Shown here: one piece after another, positions 18,192-28,028 of the stretch | Layout: every line of letters begins with the position of its first letter | How positions within the stretch are numbered: position 1 is the stretch's first letter | Assembly: GCF_030848305.1 (NCBI RefSeq) | Contig: NZ_CP114598.1 | Span: forward strand, 2,046,001-2,110,000 | DNA from: Akkermansia muciniphila | GTDB taxonomy: Bacteria; Verrucomicrobiota; Verrucomicrobiia; Verrucomicrobiales; Akkermansiaceae | Length of the DNA stretch: 64,000 nt | Reading direction: 5' to 3' | Notes under the pieces: model-generated | The model's database searches: none | The model's input: the letters and a program-made list of their open reading frames with translations, nothing else | What the model was told of the DNA's origin: nothing | Program-made: the position numbers and the translations under genes

Positions 18192-18941
18192 TTATGCGAT
18201 TTCAGCGGTTTTCCATTCCAATACCACTTCCACCCGCAATTCATCTCCGTGCATGAGCTGGTGGGAAGTGAGGGAGTCACGGAAGAACAGCAGGGATTTC
18301 ATGGAATCTCCCGCATGGGTTTCTTTTCTGAAATGCAGGTGAATTCCCGTCAGCTGATGGTTCTCTAGCCAGGAGTCCGGCAGGGAGTCCAGGGCCCAGG
18401 ACAGGTAGGCGGCATTGTTGATGTGGCGGTTGAAATCCGTATCGCGGCGTTCCGCCGTCCATTCCCTGATAACTGGCAGAAGTCCCGAAATATCCATGGA
18501 TACCGGAGTTACCGTTTCGTTGCATGGGGTATCCGGGAAAGAGCTGATGTGCCTGTTTAATGGCACCGGACGCCTGCGGCGTATATCAATGACAGCCCAC
18601 AGGCAGCTTGCCGCAACAATGCAGTTGCCCTGGGCATCCCTGATTTCCATGTTGCGGCGCGCCAGCAGAGGCGTTTCCTGGGCCGTCCAGGTGCGGAGTT
18701 CCACCGTTTCCTTCCACCGGGGAAGGCGGCTGACGGCCGCATCCAGGCGCACTTCCACCCAGGCCAGGCTGCGGGACGTTACAAAATCATAGCCGAACCC
18801 CAGGCAGGAGGCATGGGTTTCCGCTATTTCCTGAAACCAAAGCAGAACCGTTTCCGGTTTCATCAGGCCATCCGCTCCGCTTTCGTAAGTGCGGACGGTT
18901 GCCTGAACGGAATAGATTTCCTTGGCGCTGGCATGTTCCAT
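18192..18941 (-). CDS. Acyl-ACP thioesterase (FatA/FatB-like)
   Basis: The 249-residue protein has a double hot-dog layout. The first domain carries LLWFQEIAETHASCLGFGYD and LAWVEVRLDAAVSRLPRW. The second carries the catalytic region RRDTDFNRHINNAAYLSWAL, with Asp, Asn and His as in bacterial acyl-ACP thioesterases. These enzymes release free fatty acids from acyl carrier protein, ending fatty-acid synthesis in the cytoplasm. The start at 18941 (MEHASAKEIYSVQATVRTYE) fits family N-termini. It is transcribed toward the convergent autotransporter and separated from it by hairpins. Chain-length preference cannot be judged. Confidence 0.88.
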   Translation of the reverse strand: MEHASAKEIYSVQATVRTYESGADGLMKPETVLLWFQEIAETHASCLGFGYDFVTSRSLAWVEVRLDAAVSRLPRWKETVELRTWTAQETPLLARRNMEIRDAQGNCIVAASCLWAVIDIRRRRPVPLNRHISSFPDTPCNETVTPVSMDISGLLPVIREWTAERRDTDFNRHINNAAYLSWALDSLPDSWLENHQLTGIHLHFRKETHAGDSMKSLLFFRDSLTSHQLMHGDELRVEVVLEWKTAEIA

Positions 18942-19126
18942 AACATCTTATGTTAGTAAAACCATTTTTTCAAAGCCAGTCAAAAACGGGTAATATCCGG
19001 CTGTTGGGTATGCCGCACCTCCGGTATGTGTATGGCTTCCCGTAATTTCCGGGCAGCCCGCCAGGGGGGCGGCATGCAATGGAAATTTTTCCAGCATCCG
19101 CTGAGGTTGACGGTATTCCCAAATTT

Positions 19127-20059
19127 CTAGAGGATGCTCCGGAAATAGGCGATAGTTTTTTCCAACCCTTTTTCCAGTGAAATATGAGGCTTCCACCCCA
19201 GTTTTTCTTCCGCAAGCCGAATATCCGGCTTGCGCTGGGTCGGGTCGTCCAGGGGCAGAGGACGGAAGACTGTTTTGGAAGAAGAACCTGTCATTTCAAT
19301 GACTTTTTCCGCCAGTTCCAGCATGGTGAATTCCCCTGGATTACCCAGGTTGACAGGGCCGGAAAAACCTTCCGTATCCATCATGCGCACCATTCCCTCC
19401 ACCAGGTCGTCCACGTACTGGAAACTCCGGGTCTGTTTGCCCGTTCCGTAAATGGTGATGTCTTCCCCCTTCAGCGCCTGAACGATGAAGTTGGAGACTA
19501 CTCTGCCGTCGTTCGGGTTCATTCGCGGTCCGTAGGTGTTGAAGATGCGGATGATGCGAACGTCCACTCCGTTCATGCGGCGGTAATCCATGAACAGGGT
19601 CTCCGCGCATCTTTTACCTTCATCGTAGCAGGAGCGGACACCTACGGGGTTGACGTTTCCCCAGTAGGTTTCCGGCTGGGGATGAACCATGGGATCTCCG
19701 TATACTTCGCTGGTGGAGGCCTGGAGGATTCTGGCTTTGCACCGTTTGGCGAGGCCCAGCATATTCAGCGCGCCCAGCACGGAGGTTTTCATTGTGTGGA
19801 TGGGGTCAAACTGATAATGGGGAGGGGAGGCGGGACAGGCCAGATTGTAGATTTGATCAACCTCCATGACATAGGGAACGGTAACGTCATGGCGTATTAA
19901 TTCAAATCCGGGATAATCCTTCAGGTGGAGGACGTTTTGTTTGCTGCCCGTAAAGAAGTTATCCATGCAGATGACTTTATGGCCTTCCCTGAGGAGTCGT
20001 TCGCTGAGGTGGGAGCCGATGAAGCCGGCGCCTCCGGTAATCAAAATCCTTTTGCTCAT
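19127..20059 (-). CDS. uxs: UDP-glucuronate decarboxylase (UDP-xylose synthase)
   Basis: This is a 310-residue extended short-chain dehydrogenase/reductase with [10 protein letters not shown] (NAD binding), [12 protein letters not shown] and TSEVYGDP, both typical of UXS rather than other epimerases, plus the YxxxK catalytic pair in SCYDEGKR and [10 protein letters not shown]. It converts UDP-glucuronate to UDP-xylose, a nucleotide sugar for glycan synthesis. The gene has no close operon partner: a gap of about 185 bases lies on the downstream side and one of about 207 bases on the upstream side. UDP-glucose made by the UGPase at 34749-36134 could feed this route after oxidation. Confidence 0.9.
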   Translation of the reverse strand: MSKRILITGGAGFIGSHLSERLLREGHKVICMDNFFTGSKQNVLHLKDYPGFELIRHDVTVPYVMEVDQIYNLACPASPPHYQFDPIHTMKTSVLGALNMLGLAKRCKARILQASTSEVYGDPMVHPQPETYWGNVNPVGVRSCYDEGKRCAETLFMDYRRMNGVDVRIIRIFNTYGPRMNPNDGRVVSNFIVQALKGEDITIYGTGKQTRSFQYVDDLVEGMVRMMDTEGFSGPVNLGNPGEFTMLELAEKVIEMTGSSSKTVFRPLPLDDPTQRKPDIRLAEEKLGWKPHISLEKGLEKTIAYFRSIL

Positions 20060-20266
20060 GATGGCATGTCCTGTGTTTGTGCGTTCCGCCGCGCCGGAAG
20101 GGAGGCAAGCGGAAAGTTTTCACCCTGCCGTGCGTTGCTGGTCAATGTCACATATCCGTCAAGGGAAGGCAAGCGCATAGCATGTTGGACGGAATATTTT
20201 ATGGAATGTCCGGGAAGGGTTCTTTCGTGCGGGCCGGGAGGCAAATTCCGGTTTTTGCCGGCAGGT

Positions 20267-21904
20267 TCAGGATTTGGGAATCGTCAGCAGAAAGCTGGCT
20301 CCCCCCAGGGTGCCGAATTCCAGTTTCAGGTCTCCCCCCAGGGAACGGGCCGTGTCCCTTGCCAGCGCCAGACCCAGGCCTACGCCGGGTTTCCTGCTGT
20401 TGGTGGCGTCTTGTGTGCGCCGGAAAGGCTTGAAGACAAGCTTGCGGTTTTTCGGGGAAATGCCGGGGCCGTTGTCGCGGAAGCGGATGACGATGTTGTG
20501 GCGGTCCGCCTGGACGGTGAGCTGGACCTTGGCGTTTTCTCCCTTGGCGTATTTAATGGCGTTGGAAGTCAGGTTGTCCATAATCTGCTCTACGGAAACG
20601 GCGTCCGTGTGGATGGGAAGAATGCGGATGGGCTGGGCCAGGGCAAAAGAGAAACTGATGCCCGCCTCCCGGAGGCGGCGTTCTATTTTTTCCGCAATGG
20701 GTTCAAAAAGCTCCTGGCAGGTGAGCGTGTCCCGCGCGCGGCGGATGGCGTTCCGCTGAAGCCGGGAGTAGGAGAGCACGTTTTCAATCAGATGTTCCAG
20801 ACGGCGGCATTCCCGCTGCATGTTGGCGTAGTATTCCGGCTTTTTCTGTTCCGGCACCATGCCGTCTTCCAGCATTTCCGTGTACAGGGAGAAGGAGGTG
20901 AGAGGCGTCCGGAGTTCATGGGTGACGGCGGAGACGAAGTCCCCGCGGCGCTGTTCCAGGCGGAAGGTGCCCAGCATGAGCCAGATGACCCCGGCCGCAC
21001 CCAGGAGCATCATGCTCCAGATGAGGGTGAGCGTCCAGGCCAGCATTTTTTTGTGGTCCTGAAGGGGGACGGCTCCGGTGTCTCCCGGAAGAAAAACCAG
21101 GGGGGCGTTGGCAAAGGGGAGTGCGCCCGCCTGCCGGTCTTCCTCCGGGGGCGGGGATGAAGGGTCGAAAGTTGCCAGGCGGCTGTAGGGGAGCAGCGTC
21201 TTTACACGGCCGGGCAGGCGCCTGTTCAGGTTGTCCATGTTCATCAGGGCCCCCTGTAAATAAATGCCGCGGCTGGTGCGCACCTGGCGCAGGATGTAAA
21301 GATTCCCTCCGTCTTCCACGGGAACGAAGGATGTGACGGTTTCCACTTGCGCCGGGGCTCCGGATGCCGTTGGTTCCGGTTCCGGAGATTCATGCAGAAT
21401 TTCATTCCGGATATCCGCCCAGAGGTTACCGCTGGACGGCACGGAGGTCAGGGAGGAGACCTTGCCGTTCAGCCGTTGGTAAAGATCCTTCTGTTCATTC
21501 AGCCTACCGGCAAGCTCCGGAGGCAGAGCGGGGCCAGTTACGCGCCCGGCAGGGGAAATCTGAATGTAGGCTGTAACGTAGTCCGGCAAATAGGCGGCAA
21601 GGTTGGAGCTGCGGGTTGCTTCTCCGGGGACTGGGGAGTCCATCCTCAGGTCATAGGGACGCTTGTAGGCGTAAACGGGCTGGTATTCAAAATAGCCGCG
21701 GGCCTGTTCGAACGTGATGAAGGAGGTCAGCAGGCGGTCCATTTCCAGTCTGGCTTCATGAGCCAGGGCTTCCACCCTGATACGCTGTTCCGAATGGCCC
21801 GTTTCTTCCGCCTGCACCAGCAGAACATGGGTGAGCCATCCGAGCATGCCGATGACCAGAAGCAGGCTAATTGCCAGAAGGATGATGCGTATGCGCCGGT
21901 TCAC
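20267..21904 (-). CDS. Sensor histidine kinase
   Basis: The 545-residue membrane kinase has a first span at residues 7-29, a periplasmic sensor of about 250 residues with no recognised domain, a second span near 287-310, the H-box AVTHELRTPLTSFSLYTEML (His near 329) and the ATPase motifs DNLTSNAIKYAKG, FRDNGPGIS and GVGLGLALARD. It should autophosphorylate on His and pass phosphate to the response regulator encoded 3 bases upstream (21908-22612). The signal is unknown. The conserved HELRTPL places it in the large HisKA class. Confidence 0.92.
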   Translation of the reverse strand: MNRRIRIILLAISLLLVIGMLGWLTHVLLVQAEETGHSEQRIRVEALAHEARLEMDRLLTSFITFEQARGYFEYQPVYAYKRPYDLRMDSPVPGEATRSSNLAAYLPDYVTAYIQISPAGRVTGPALPPELAGRLNEQKDLYQRLNGKVSSLTSVPSSGNLWADIRNEILHESPEPEPTASGAPAQVETVTSFVPVEDGGNLYILRQVRTSRGIYLQGALMNMDNLNRRLPGRVKTLLPYSRLATFDPSSPPPEEDRQAGALPFANAPLVFLPGDTGAVPLQDHKKMLAWTLTLIWSMMLLGAAGVIWLMLGTFRLEQRRGDFVSAVTHELRTPLTSFSLYTEMLEDGMVPEQKKPEYYANMQRECRRLEHLIENVLSYSRLQRNAIRRARDTLTCQELFEPIAEKIERRLREAGISFSFALAQPIRILPIHTDAVSVEQIMDNLTSNAIKYAKGENAKVQLTVQADRHNIVIRFRDNGPGISPKNRKLVFKPFRRTQDATNSRKPGVGLGLALARDTARSLGGDLKLEFGTLGGASFLLTIPKS

Positions 21905-21907
21905 GGG

Positions 21908-22612
21908 TCAGGAAACGAAGGATGAATTCCAGCGGTAGCCCTGGCTTCTGAGCGTCTCCAGGGGGGAGGCGGAAATGGCCCCGAGCTTGTCCCGGAGGCG
22001 CATGACGGTCATTTCCACGGAGCGCGTATCCGTCAGGCGCGGGTCCACGTCCCATACGCGCCGGAGCAGTTCGTCCCTTGTGATAACGCGGTTGGGGTGG
22101 GTGGCCATGTAAGTGAGGAATTCGAATTCCCGCGCGGTCAGGGAGGTTTCCCTCCCGTCCTTAAAGGTGATCAGGCGGTTGGCGCTGTCCAGGGTGGCGC
22201 CGGGGATACTGATTTCCCGGAGCTGGCGCGGCCGTTCTGGAGACCTGCGCAGCACGGCCTCAATGCGGGCGAGCAATTCCCGGATGCTGAACGGCTTGAC
22301 AATGTAGTCATCCGCTCCCAGCTTGAGCCCCTGCACGCGGTCTTCCTCCTCTCCGCGGGCCGTAAGCATGATGACAGGCGTTCCGGGGCGTTCCTTGGAC
22401 ATGACCTGCAGCACGTGGAAGCCGTCCGCGCCCGGCATGGCCACGTCCAGCAGGGCGAGGTCGAAATTGCGTTCCCGCACGGCATGGATGGCGGCCAGTC
22501 CTTCTTCCAGCGCCAGCACCTCGTAGCCGGATGCGGTCAGAACATCCGTCAGGGCATGCCTGATGCTGTCGTCGTCCTCCGCAATCAGAATGGTATAGGC
22601 TGAATCACTCAT
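21908..22612 (-). CDS. OmpR/PhoB-family response regulator
   Basis: The receiver domain (residues 1-120) has acidic residues EDDD, the phospho-acceptor Asp in LALLDVAMPGADGFHV, the Thr of MLTARG and the Lys of IVKPF. The C-terminal winged helix shows LTAREFEFLTYMATHPNRVI and DTRSVEMTVMRLRDKLG. It is a DNA-binding transcription factor activated by its partner kinase, whose gene begins 3 bases after this stop; the pair are clearly one operon. The regulated genes cannot be inferred. The start at 22612 is conventional for the family. Confidence 0.93.
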   Translation of the reverse strand: MSDSAYTILIAEDDDSIRHALTDVLTASGYEVLALEEGLAAIHAVRERNFDLALLDVAMPGADGFHVLQVMSKERPGTPVIMLTARGEEEDRVQGLKLGADDYIVKPFSIRELLARIEAVLRRSPERPRQLREISIPGATLDSANRLITFKDGRETSLTAREFEFLTYMATHPNRVITRDELLRRVWDVDPRLTDTRSVEMTVMRLRDKLGAISASPLETLRSQGYRWNSSFVS

Positions 22613-22710
22613 CGTTTGATTTTATAAAACCACAATGTTTCCCCCGTTGTATAGAGAAACCTGCGCCCTTTCAGTAACAATGCCATAACAGGACGGCCGC
22701 CGGGAGCGTT

Positions 22711-23082
22711 TCAGTTATGCCGGAGTTCCCGGAAGGGGGGAGGAAGGCTGCCGGAGGGAATTTCAATGGCCTCCATGGGGCCGGGGACGATTCCTTCAAA
22801 GAACGGCGTGCCTTTGTAGGAAAGGATGATTTTGGAATGCACCATGCCACCCGTAGTCTGGCGCAGGAAATCCGCGTCCCGGAAGACCAGGAGCGTTTTT
22901 CCGTTTTCCCCGGCTACAGGACGGCACTGGAAGTCGCCAAGCGGTGTTCCGTCAGCCGCCGTCATTTGGACGGGCAGTATATAGGCTTCCGAAAAGGAAG
23001 GCGCGTAAACTCCCCAGAAGGAAGTGAGCGCCATAACGACGACGATCACGACGCCGACAATGATTTTTGTGGAGGTAGACAT
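22711..23082 (-). CDS. Small single-span membrane protein of unknown function
   Basis: From the ATG at 23082 (MSTSTKIIVGVVIVVVMALT) the protein has 123 residues: one N-terminal span and a soluble beta-rich domain (LPVQMTAADGTPLGDFQC, GMVHSKIILSYKGTPFFEG), probably outside the cytoplasm. An in-frame start at 23157 would overlap the end of hemB and adds a low-complexity leader, so it is disfavoured. It lies 56 bases downstream of hemB on the same strand and may be cotranscribed. No family was recognised. Confidence 0.6.
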   Translation of the reverse strand: MSTSTKIIVGVVIVVVMALTSFWGVYAPSFSEAYILPVQMTAADGTPLGDFQCRPVAGENGKTLLVFRDADFLRQTTGGMVHSKIILSYKGTPFFEGIVPGPMEAIEIPSGSLPPPFRELRHN

Positions 23083-23138
23083 GCGGAGGGAGGTATTCTG
23101 GGCCGTACGTCCACCTCCTGTTCGGTGGCCGCGCGGCG

Positions 23139-24134
23139 TCAGCGTTGTTGAAGCCATTCGGCGGCCTGGGGGGCGTAATACGTAAGGATCATATCAGCCC
23201 CGGCGCGCCGGATGGAGATTAGAGTCTCCAGAACGGTTTCCCGTTCATCCAGCCAGCCGGAGGCTGCGGCGGACTTGATCATCAGGTACTCCCCGCTGAC
23301 ATGGTAGGCGGCTATGGGGAGGGTCACATGCTTCCGCATGGCGGCCATGACATCTAGATACAATGTGGCGGGTTTCACCATCAGGATGTCCGCCCCCTCC
23401 GCTTCATCCAGCTGCGCTTCCCTCAGGGCTTCCCGGATGTTGCCGGGATCCATCTGGTAGGTTTTTTTATCCCCTTCCTTGGGCGCGCTTTCCAGAGCTC
23501 CGCGGAACGGCCCGTACAGCGCGCTGGCGTACTTGGCGGTATAAGCCATGATGGAAACGTCGTCCAGGGCCTCGGAATCCAGAGTGGCTCGGATGGCGGC
23601 CACGCGGCCGTCCATCATGTCGCTGGGGGAGACGATGTCCGCCCCGGCATCCGCGTGGCACAATGCCTGACGGCAGAGAACCTCCACGGAGTCGTCGTTG
23701 AGGATTTCCATCGTTCCGTCGGAACGGAATTCCACCAGGCCGTCATGGCCGTCGGAATTGTAGGGGTCCAGGGCTACGTCCGTCATGACAGTGATGCCTG
23801 GCACTTCGCTTTTAAGCGCGTAAATGGTGCGCGGGATGAGGCCGTCAGGGTTGCAGGCTTCGCAGGCGTCCGGCGTTTTTTTCTCATCCGGAATGGCCGG
23901 GAAAAGATCCAGCGTCCGGATGCCCAGATCCATCAGGCGCTTGGCTTCCTCCACCAGTCCCTTGACGCTCCAGCGCGTGCACCCCGGCAGGGAGGGGATA
24001 GGCTGGTTTCCGGTTCCTTCATGAACGAAAACCGGGTAAATGAGGTGTTCCGGGGCGAGGGAGGTTTCCCGGATGAGGCCCCGGATGTTGGCGGATTTTC
24101 TGTTGCGGCGAGGCCGTATCGGTAGATTCATCAT
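23139..24134 (-). CDS. hemB: Delta-aminolevulinic acid dehydratase (porphobilinogen synthase)
   Basis: HemB condenses two 5-aminolevulinate molecules to porphobilinogen in tetrapyrrole synthesis. Both Schiff-base lysines are visible (IMAYTAKYASALYGPFR and DILMVKPATLYLD). The metal loop reads DVALDPYNSDGHDG, with Asp where zinc enzymes have Cys, so this is the magnesium/potassium-type variant. The start MMNLPIRPRRNRKS at 24134 (or 24131) matches family N-termini. An upstream in-frame ATG at 24170 adds 12 unlikely residues. Length of about 331 residues is normal. A small membrane protein gene follows. Confidence 0.95.
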   Translation of the reverse strand: MMNLPIRPRRNRKSANIRGLIRETSLAPEHLIYPVFVHEGTGNQPIPSLPGCTRWSVKGLVEEAKRLMDLGIRTLDLFPAIPDEKKTPDACEACNPDGLIPRTIYALKSEVPGITVMTDVALDPYNSDGHDGLVEFRSDGTMEILNDDSVEVLCRQALCHADAGADIVSPSDMMDGRVAAIRATLDSEALDDVSIMAYTAKYASALYGPFRGALESAPKEGDKKTYQMDPGNIREALREAQLDEAEGADILMVKPATLYLDVMAAMRKHVTLPIAAYHVSGEYLMIKSAAASGWLDERETVLETLISIRRAGADMILTYYAPQAAEWLQQR

Positions 24135-24191
24135 GGTGTGGTAATGAAAAGGACTTTTCCAGGAAGGCATGGCGTTCCGGAGCGGATGTCG

Positions 24192-25835
24192 TCAGGAAGC
24201 TTTTGGTTCCTCCAGTTCCAGCGGATGTTCCGCATCAGCTCCGGCGATCATCCAGCCGCCATCCGTTTTGATAAAATACAGATTGTTGACGAAGATGCTG
24301 TTGGCGAAGAAACCGTTCCCGGAGGCCGGATGCACGCCGATGGTGGCTTTGATCCCGGGACTGCCGTCTCTGGCGGCGGAAACATACGCCGCGTTGACTT
24401 TGGGAACGTCTTTTTCCTTTACCCCGATGTACGGGGCGGGAATCCTGCTCATGGCTGTTTTCAACTGGGAAAGCGCGTCTTCAAATTTCTCCACGGAGGC
24501 GAAGTGGGCCGGGGCTAGCATGCGCATCATGGTCAGGCTGTCCCTGTTCGCCAGGGCGCGTCCGGCGGCGGTTACGGCCTCTTCCGGAGAGGGAAAGGCC
24601 AGCGGGGGATACGTCCGGTGGAAATCCGCCATGATGCGGGAGGTGGTGGATTCGTCCGGTTTCAGGTTCCAGGAAGTGAAAGCGTCCGTCAGGTTCATCT
24701 TGAAGACGGGCAGCCCGTCTGTGGGATCCGTGGTTTTTTCCAGCGCGTAGCGGTAAATGAGAGCGGGTTTGTCGATGTTCGGCATGCTCATACGCGGCGG
24801 CAGGATGGTCAAGGCTCCAATGCTGTGGATGTCCCTGCCGTTCTTCTTCGCGTGGTTTTTATTGGCATCCTTCTGCTGGCCTTCTTCACGGCTGTTCGGC
24901 TCCAGCTGGTCGTCCGGGTGGGGGCTCAGGGGAACCAGGATGGTGTTCGGGAAGGTCATGAAGCTGAGGTTGGTAGGCTGGATATAGCGGTTTTCCTCCC
25001 TTCTGTCCTGGAGGCGCATGGCTTTGACTACGGGAGTAAGGCGCGCGCTCTGGGTAATGGAGGATTCTTCGTAGTACGGGGGAACGAGCAAGGCGGCGAT
25101 GAGGGCCGGGTCGTTCCCCTTCACCGTCCGGATAATCAAGTTCTTAAGTTCGTCGTCCGTTGTTCCCTTGACGGCTTCCCGGCGGAAGCGCTTGATGTGT
25201 TCCAGAGCAGTTTTGACGGCGGCTACGGAGTACTGGCGGGCAAGGCCGAAAATTTTCTTTCTGGCTTCCGAGGACAGTTTTTCCGCTTCTTCCCGGATGC
25301 GGTCGTCAAAAGGAAGGAATGTGTTGTCAAAGCTTCCGGGAGTCAGGGAGGCCTTCCACTGGCCCCCTTTTTTCACCAGGGCCACGGCGGTGGCCGCATA
25401 GACGTACGGGTTGGTCTTGTCCGGCAGCAGGATGTAGGCCATCGCCAGGTCGCCTTCGGCAATGATGGAGTTTTCATCCACAAAGGGGGGGCGTTCCGGG
25501 GCCGCTCCGGTGACATACCCCTGGACCGCCTCCAGACGGGAAAGGATGCTCTTTAGCCTGAGCTGGCTTACAAAGGGGGAAGTGGCGGGCAATGACTGGT
25601 ATGGCTCGTGTTCCCAGTCCGTTTTTTCCTGAAGGGCGCGGAGCAGCAGTTTGGCCGCGTTCAACGGCGTGCTCTGATCCGGAACGGGGCCGGGGGCCGG
25701 GGCCTTGTTTTCCGGCGCCTGGTCCATATTAATTTGGAAACGGACAGGAGAGACGTCAGGCGGCTGGTCGCCCCGGGAGAACCCGAAGGAAAGGCAGAGG
25801 CAGAAAAGAGGGAGGGAGAGGGGGAGGATGTTCAT
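24192..25835 (-). CDS. Exported protein of unknown function
   Basis: The 547-residue protein begins with a signal peptide (MNILPLSLPLFCLCLSFGFS) and is otherwise soluble and mixed alpha/beta. Two spaced stretches resemble each other loosely: helices around ALRTLLR-type and LFRMLAPAHFASVEKFEDAL, then a beta end with PYIGVKEKDVPKVNAAYV and GGWMIAGADAEHPLE. The latter recalls the closing strands of NTF2-like folds, where GGWMIAG-type sequence is common. It lies just upstream of hemB on the same strand. I do not recognise a family. Periplasmic location is likely from the signal peptide. Confidence 0.6.
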   Translation of the reverse strand: MNILPLSLPLFCLCLSFGFSRGDQPPDVSPVRFQINMDQAPENKAPAPGPVPDQSTPLNAAKLLLRALQEKTDWEHEPYQSLPATSPFVSQLRLKSILSRLEAVQGYVTGAAPERPPFVDENSIIAEGDLAMAYILLPDKTNPYVYAATAVALVKKGGQWKASLTPGSFDNTFLPFDDRIREEAEKLSSEARKKIFGLARQYSVAAVKTALEHIKRFRREAVKGTTDDELKNLIIRTVKGNDPALIAALLVPPYYEESSITQSARLTPVVKAMRLQDRREENRYIQPTNLSFMTFPNTILVPLSPHPDDQLEPNSREEGQQKDANKNHAKKNGRDIHSIGALTILPPRMSMPNIDKPALIYRYALEKTTDPTDGLPVFKMNLTDAFTSWNLKPDESTTSRIMADFHRTYPPLAFPSPEEAVTAAGRALANRDSLTMMRMLAPAHFASVEKFEDALSQLKTAMSRIPAPYIGVKEKDVPKVNAAYVSAARDGSPGIKATIGVHPASGNGFFANSIFVNNLYFIKTDGGWMIAGADAEHPLELEEPKAS

Positions 25836-26096
25836 GAGCGCTGGCCGCCACTATGGCATAAACGGCTGCGGGTGTAAATCATTCGTTGGAAGTGTTGACG
25901 CGGTCTTTGAAGCGGGGCGGCCAGCCGTGACGCCACGGGAAAAGGAACGAGAGAGGGTAAAGGAAAAGGATGCGTTCAAGAAGAATCCGCCATCCGGACG
26001 GAAGGGCTTTTCCGCGGCGTTCATGCCTTGAATTTTCGGGAAGAAAGTCTTTTTGCATTTGCCAACAGCGTTTAAGAGGGGTTTACTAATGCGCGT

Positions 26097-27989
26097 ATGT
26101 CCGAACACAAGGAAAGAAAGACTCTTGAAGAACGCCAACAGATGTCTGATCTGGAACGGCTGCGCCACTCCTGCGCGCACGTTCTGGCTACGGCTGTCTG
26201 CCGCCTCTGGCCGGATGCCCAGCTGGCCGGCGGCCCCGCCGTGGACAACGGTTTTTATTATGACGTGGAGCTGGAGCACCGCATCAGCACAGAGGATTTT
26301 GAGCGCATAGAAGAGGAAATGAAAAAGGTGGTGAAGGAAAACCAGGTTTTCCAGAAGGAAATTATTTCCCGCGCGGATGCCATGAAGATGGCGGAATCCG
26401 GGGAATTAGGCGCCCTGGGGCCCCGCAGCGAGCCTTCCCGTTTCAAGATCGACCTGTTGAACGACATCCCGGAGGACGAGGAAATTTCTCTCTACCGCAA
26501 CGGAGATTTTACGGACCTGTGCGCCGGCCCCCATGTAGGCCGCACGGGCAACTGCAAGGCGTTCAAGATCATGAGCGTGGCGAGCGCCTTCTACAAAGGG
26601 GACAAAAACCGCCCCATGCTCCAGCGCATTTACGGAACCTGTTTCCCGAACCGCACCCAGCTTGACGAGCATCTGGAACGGCTGGAGGAAGCGCGCCGCC
26701 GGGACCACCGCAAACTTGGCCGCGAACTGGGCCTGTTCTGCATTGACGAGTCCGTGGGCCAGGGACTCATCCTCTGGAAACCCAAGGGGGCTCTCATCCG
26801 CCGTTCCCTGCAGGACTTCATCACCGAGGAACTGGACAAGCTGGGCTACTCCCAGGTGTACACGCCCAACATCGGCAAGCTGGACCTGTACCGCACGTCC
26901 GGCCACTTCCCGTATTACCAGGAAAGCCAGTATGCGCCCATCCCGGAACGGGACGCCATGGAGAAGCTCAGCCAGGAAGGGGCTTCCTGCGCGGAATTGT
27001 TCAACGGCCTGGCCACCGGCACCATTGAAGGCTACATGCTCAAGCCGATGAACTGCCCCCACCACATCAAGATTTACGCGAATGACGCTCATTCCTACCG
27101 GGATCTTCCCGTGCGGCTGGCGGAGTTCGGCACGGTGTACCGCTGGGAACAGAGCGGAGAACTGGGCGGCATGACGCGCGTGCGCGGCTTCACGCAGGAT
27201 GACGCCCACATCTTCTGCACGCCTGACCAGCTGGCCGGGGAAATCCGCCAGTGCCTGGGCATCGTGAAAACCATTTTCGGCACGCTGGGCATGACGGACT
27301 ACCGCGTGCGCCTTTCCATGCGCGACCCGGAAAGTGACAAATATGTGGGTTCCCCGGAAAACTGGGACAAAGCGGAACAGGCCCTGCGGGAAGCCGCGGA
27401 ATGGCTGGGGGCGGACTACAGCGAGGAAGCTGGGGAAGCCGCTTTCTACGGCCCCAAGATCGACTTCATCGTGCGCGACGCCATCGGCCGCGAATGGCAG
27501 CTGGGCACCGTGCAGGTGGACTACAACCTGCCGGAACGCTTTGACCTCCATTACACCGGAGCGGACAACAAGCCGCACCGGCCCGTGATGGTGCACCGCG
27601 CTCCCTTCGGCTCCATGGAACGCTTCACGGGGCTGCTGATTGAACACTTTGAAGGGAAATTCCCCACCTGGCTTTCTCCGGAACAGGTGCGCGTGCTGCC
27701 CATCTCCGACAAAGTGACGGACGTGGCCGCCGCGCATCGCGCCGCCCTGTCCGCCAGGGGAGTGCGCGTCACGGTGGACGAAACGCCGGATAAAATCGGC
27801 GCCAAAATCCGCAACGCCCGCCTGGACCGCGTTCCCTACATGCTGGTGCTCGGCCAGCGGGAGGCGGAAGACGGCACCGTCTCCGTCCGCCACCGGGACA
27901 AGGGGGACCTGGGCGCGATGCCTTTTGAGCAATTCGCGGACCTCGTGGCCCGGGAAATCGCGGAGCGTCATATTTCTCCCGTGATTTGA
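26097..27989 (+). CDS. thrS: Threonyl-tRNA synthetase, lacking the N-terminal TGS domain
   Basis: The 630-residue protein starts directly at the editing domain (RLRHSCAHVLATAV; later CAGPHV), so the roughly 60-residue TGS domain present in many bacterial enzymes is absent. The class II core is complete: MNCPHHIKIY with a zinc-binding Cys, RVRGFTQDDAHIFC (motif 2), HRAPFGSMERF (motif 3), then an anticodon-binding domain (VLPISDKV to PYMLVLGQREAEDGTVSVR). It charges tRNA-Thr and hydrolyses Ser-tRNA-Thr. The ATG at 26097 is followed by a hydrophilic leader. infC follows after 39 bases, forming the common thrS-infC unit. Confidence 0.95.
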   Translation: MSEHKERKTLEERQQMSDLERLRHSCAHVLATAVCRLWPDAQLAGGPAVDNGFYYDVELEHRISTEDFERIEEEMKKVVKENQVFQKEIISRADAMKMAESGELGALGPRSEPSRFKIDLLNDIPEDEEISLYRNGDFTDLCAGPHVGRTGNCKAFKIMSVASAFYKGDKNRPMLQRIYGTCFPNRTQLDEHLERLEEARRRDHRKLGRELGLFCIDESVGQGLILWKPKGALIRRSLQDFITEELDKLGYSQVYTPNIGKLDLYRTSGHFPYYQESQYAPIPERDAMEKLSQEGASCAELFNGLATGTIEGYMLKPMNCPHHIKIYANDAHSYRDLPVRLAEFGTVYRWEQSGELGGMTRVRGFTQDDAHIFCTPDQLAGEIRQCLGIVKTIFGTLGMTDYRVRLSMRDPESDKYVGSPENWDKAEQALREAAEWLGADYSEEAGEAAFYGPKIDFIVRDAIGREWQLGTVQVDYNLPERFDLHYTGADNKPHRPVMVHRAPFGSMERFTGLLIEHFEGKFPTWLSPEQVRVLPISDKVTDVAAAHRAALSARGVRVTVDETPDKIGAKIRNARLDRVPYMLVLGQREAEDGTVSVRHRDKGDLGAMPFEQFADLVAREIAERHISPVI

Positions 27990-28028
27990 GTTGCCAAGTT
28001 ATTCCTTTTAGTTTAGTAGTATCCGGAC

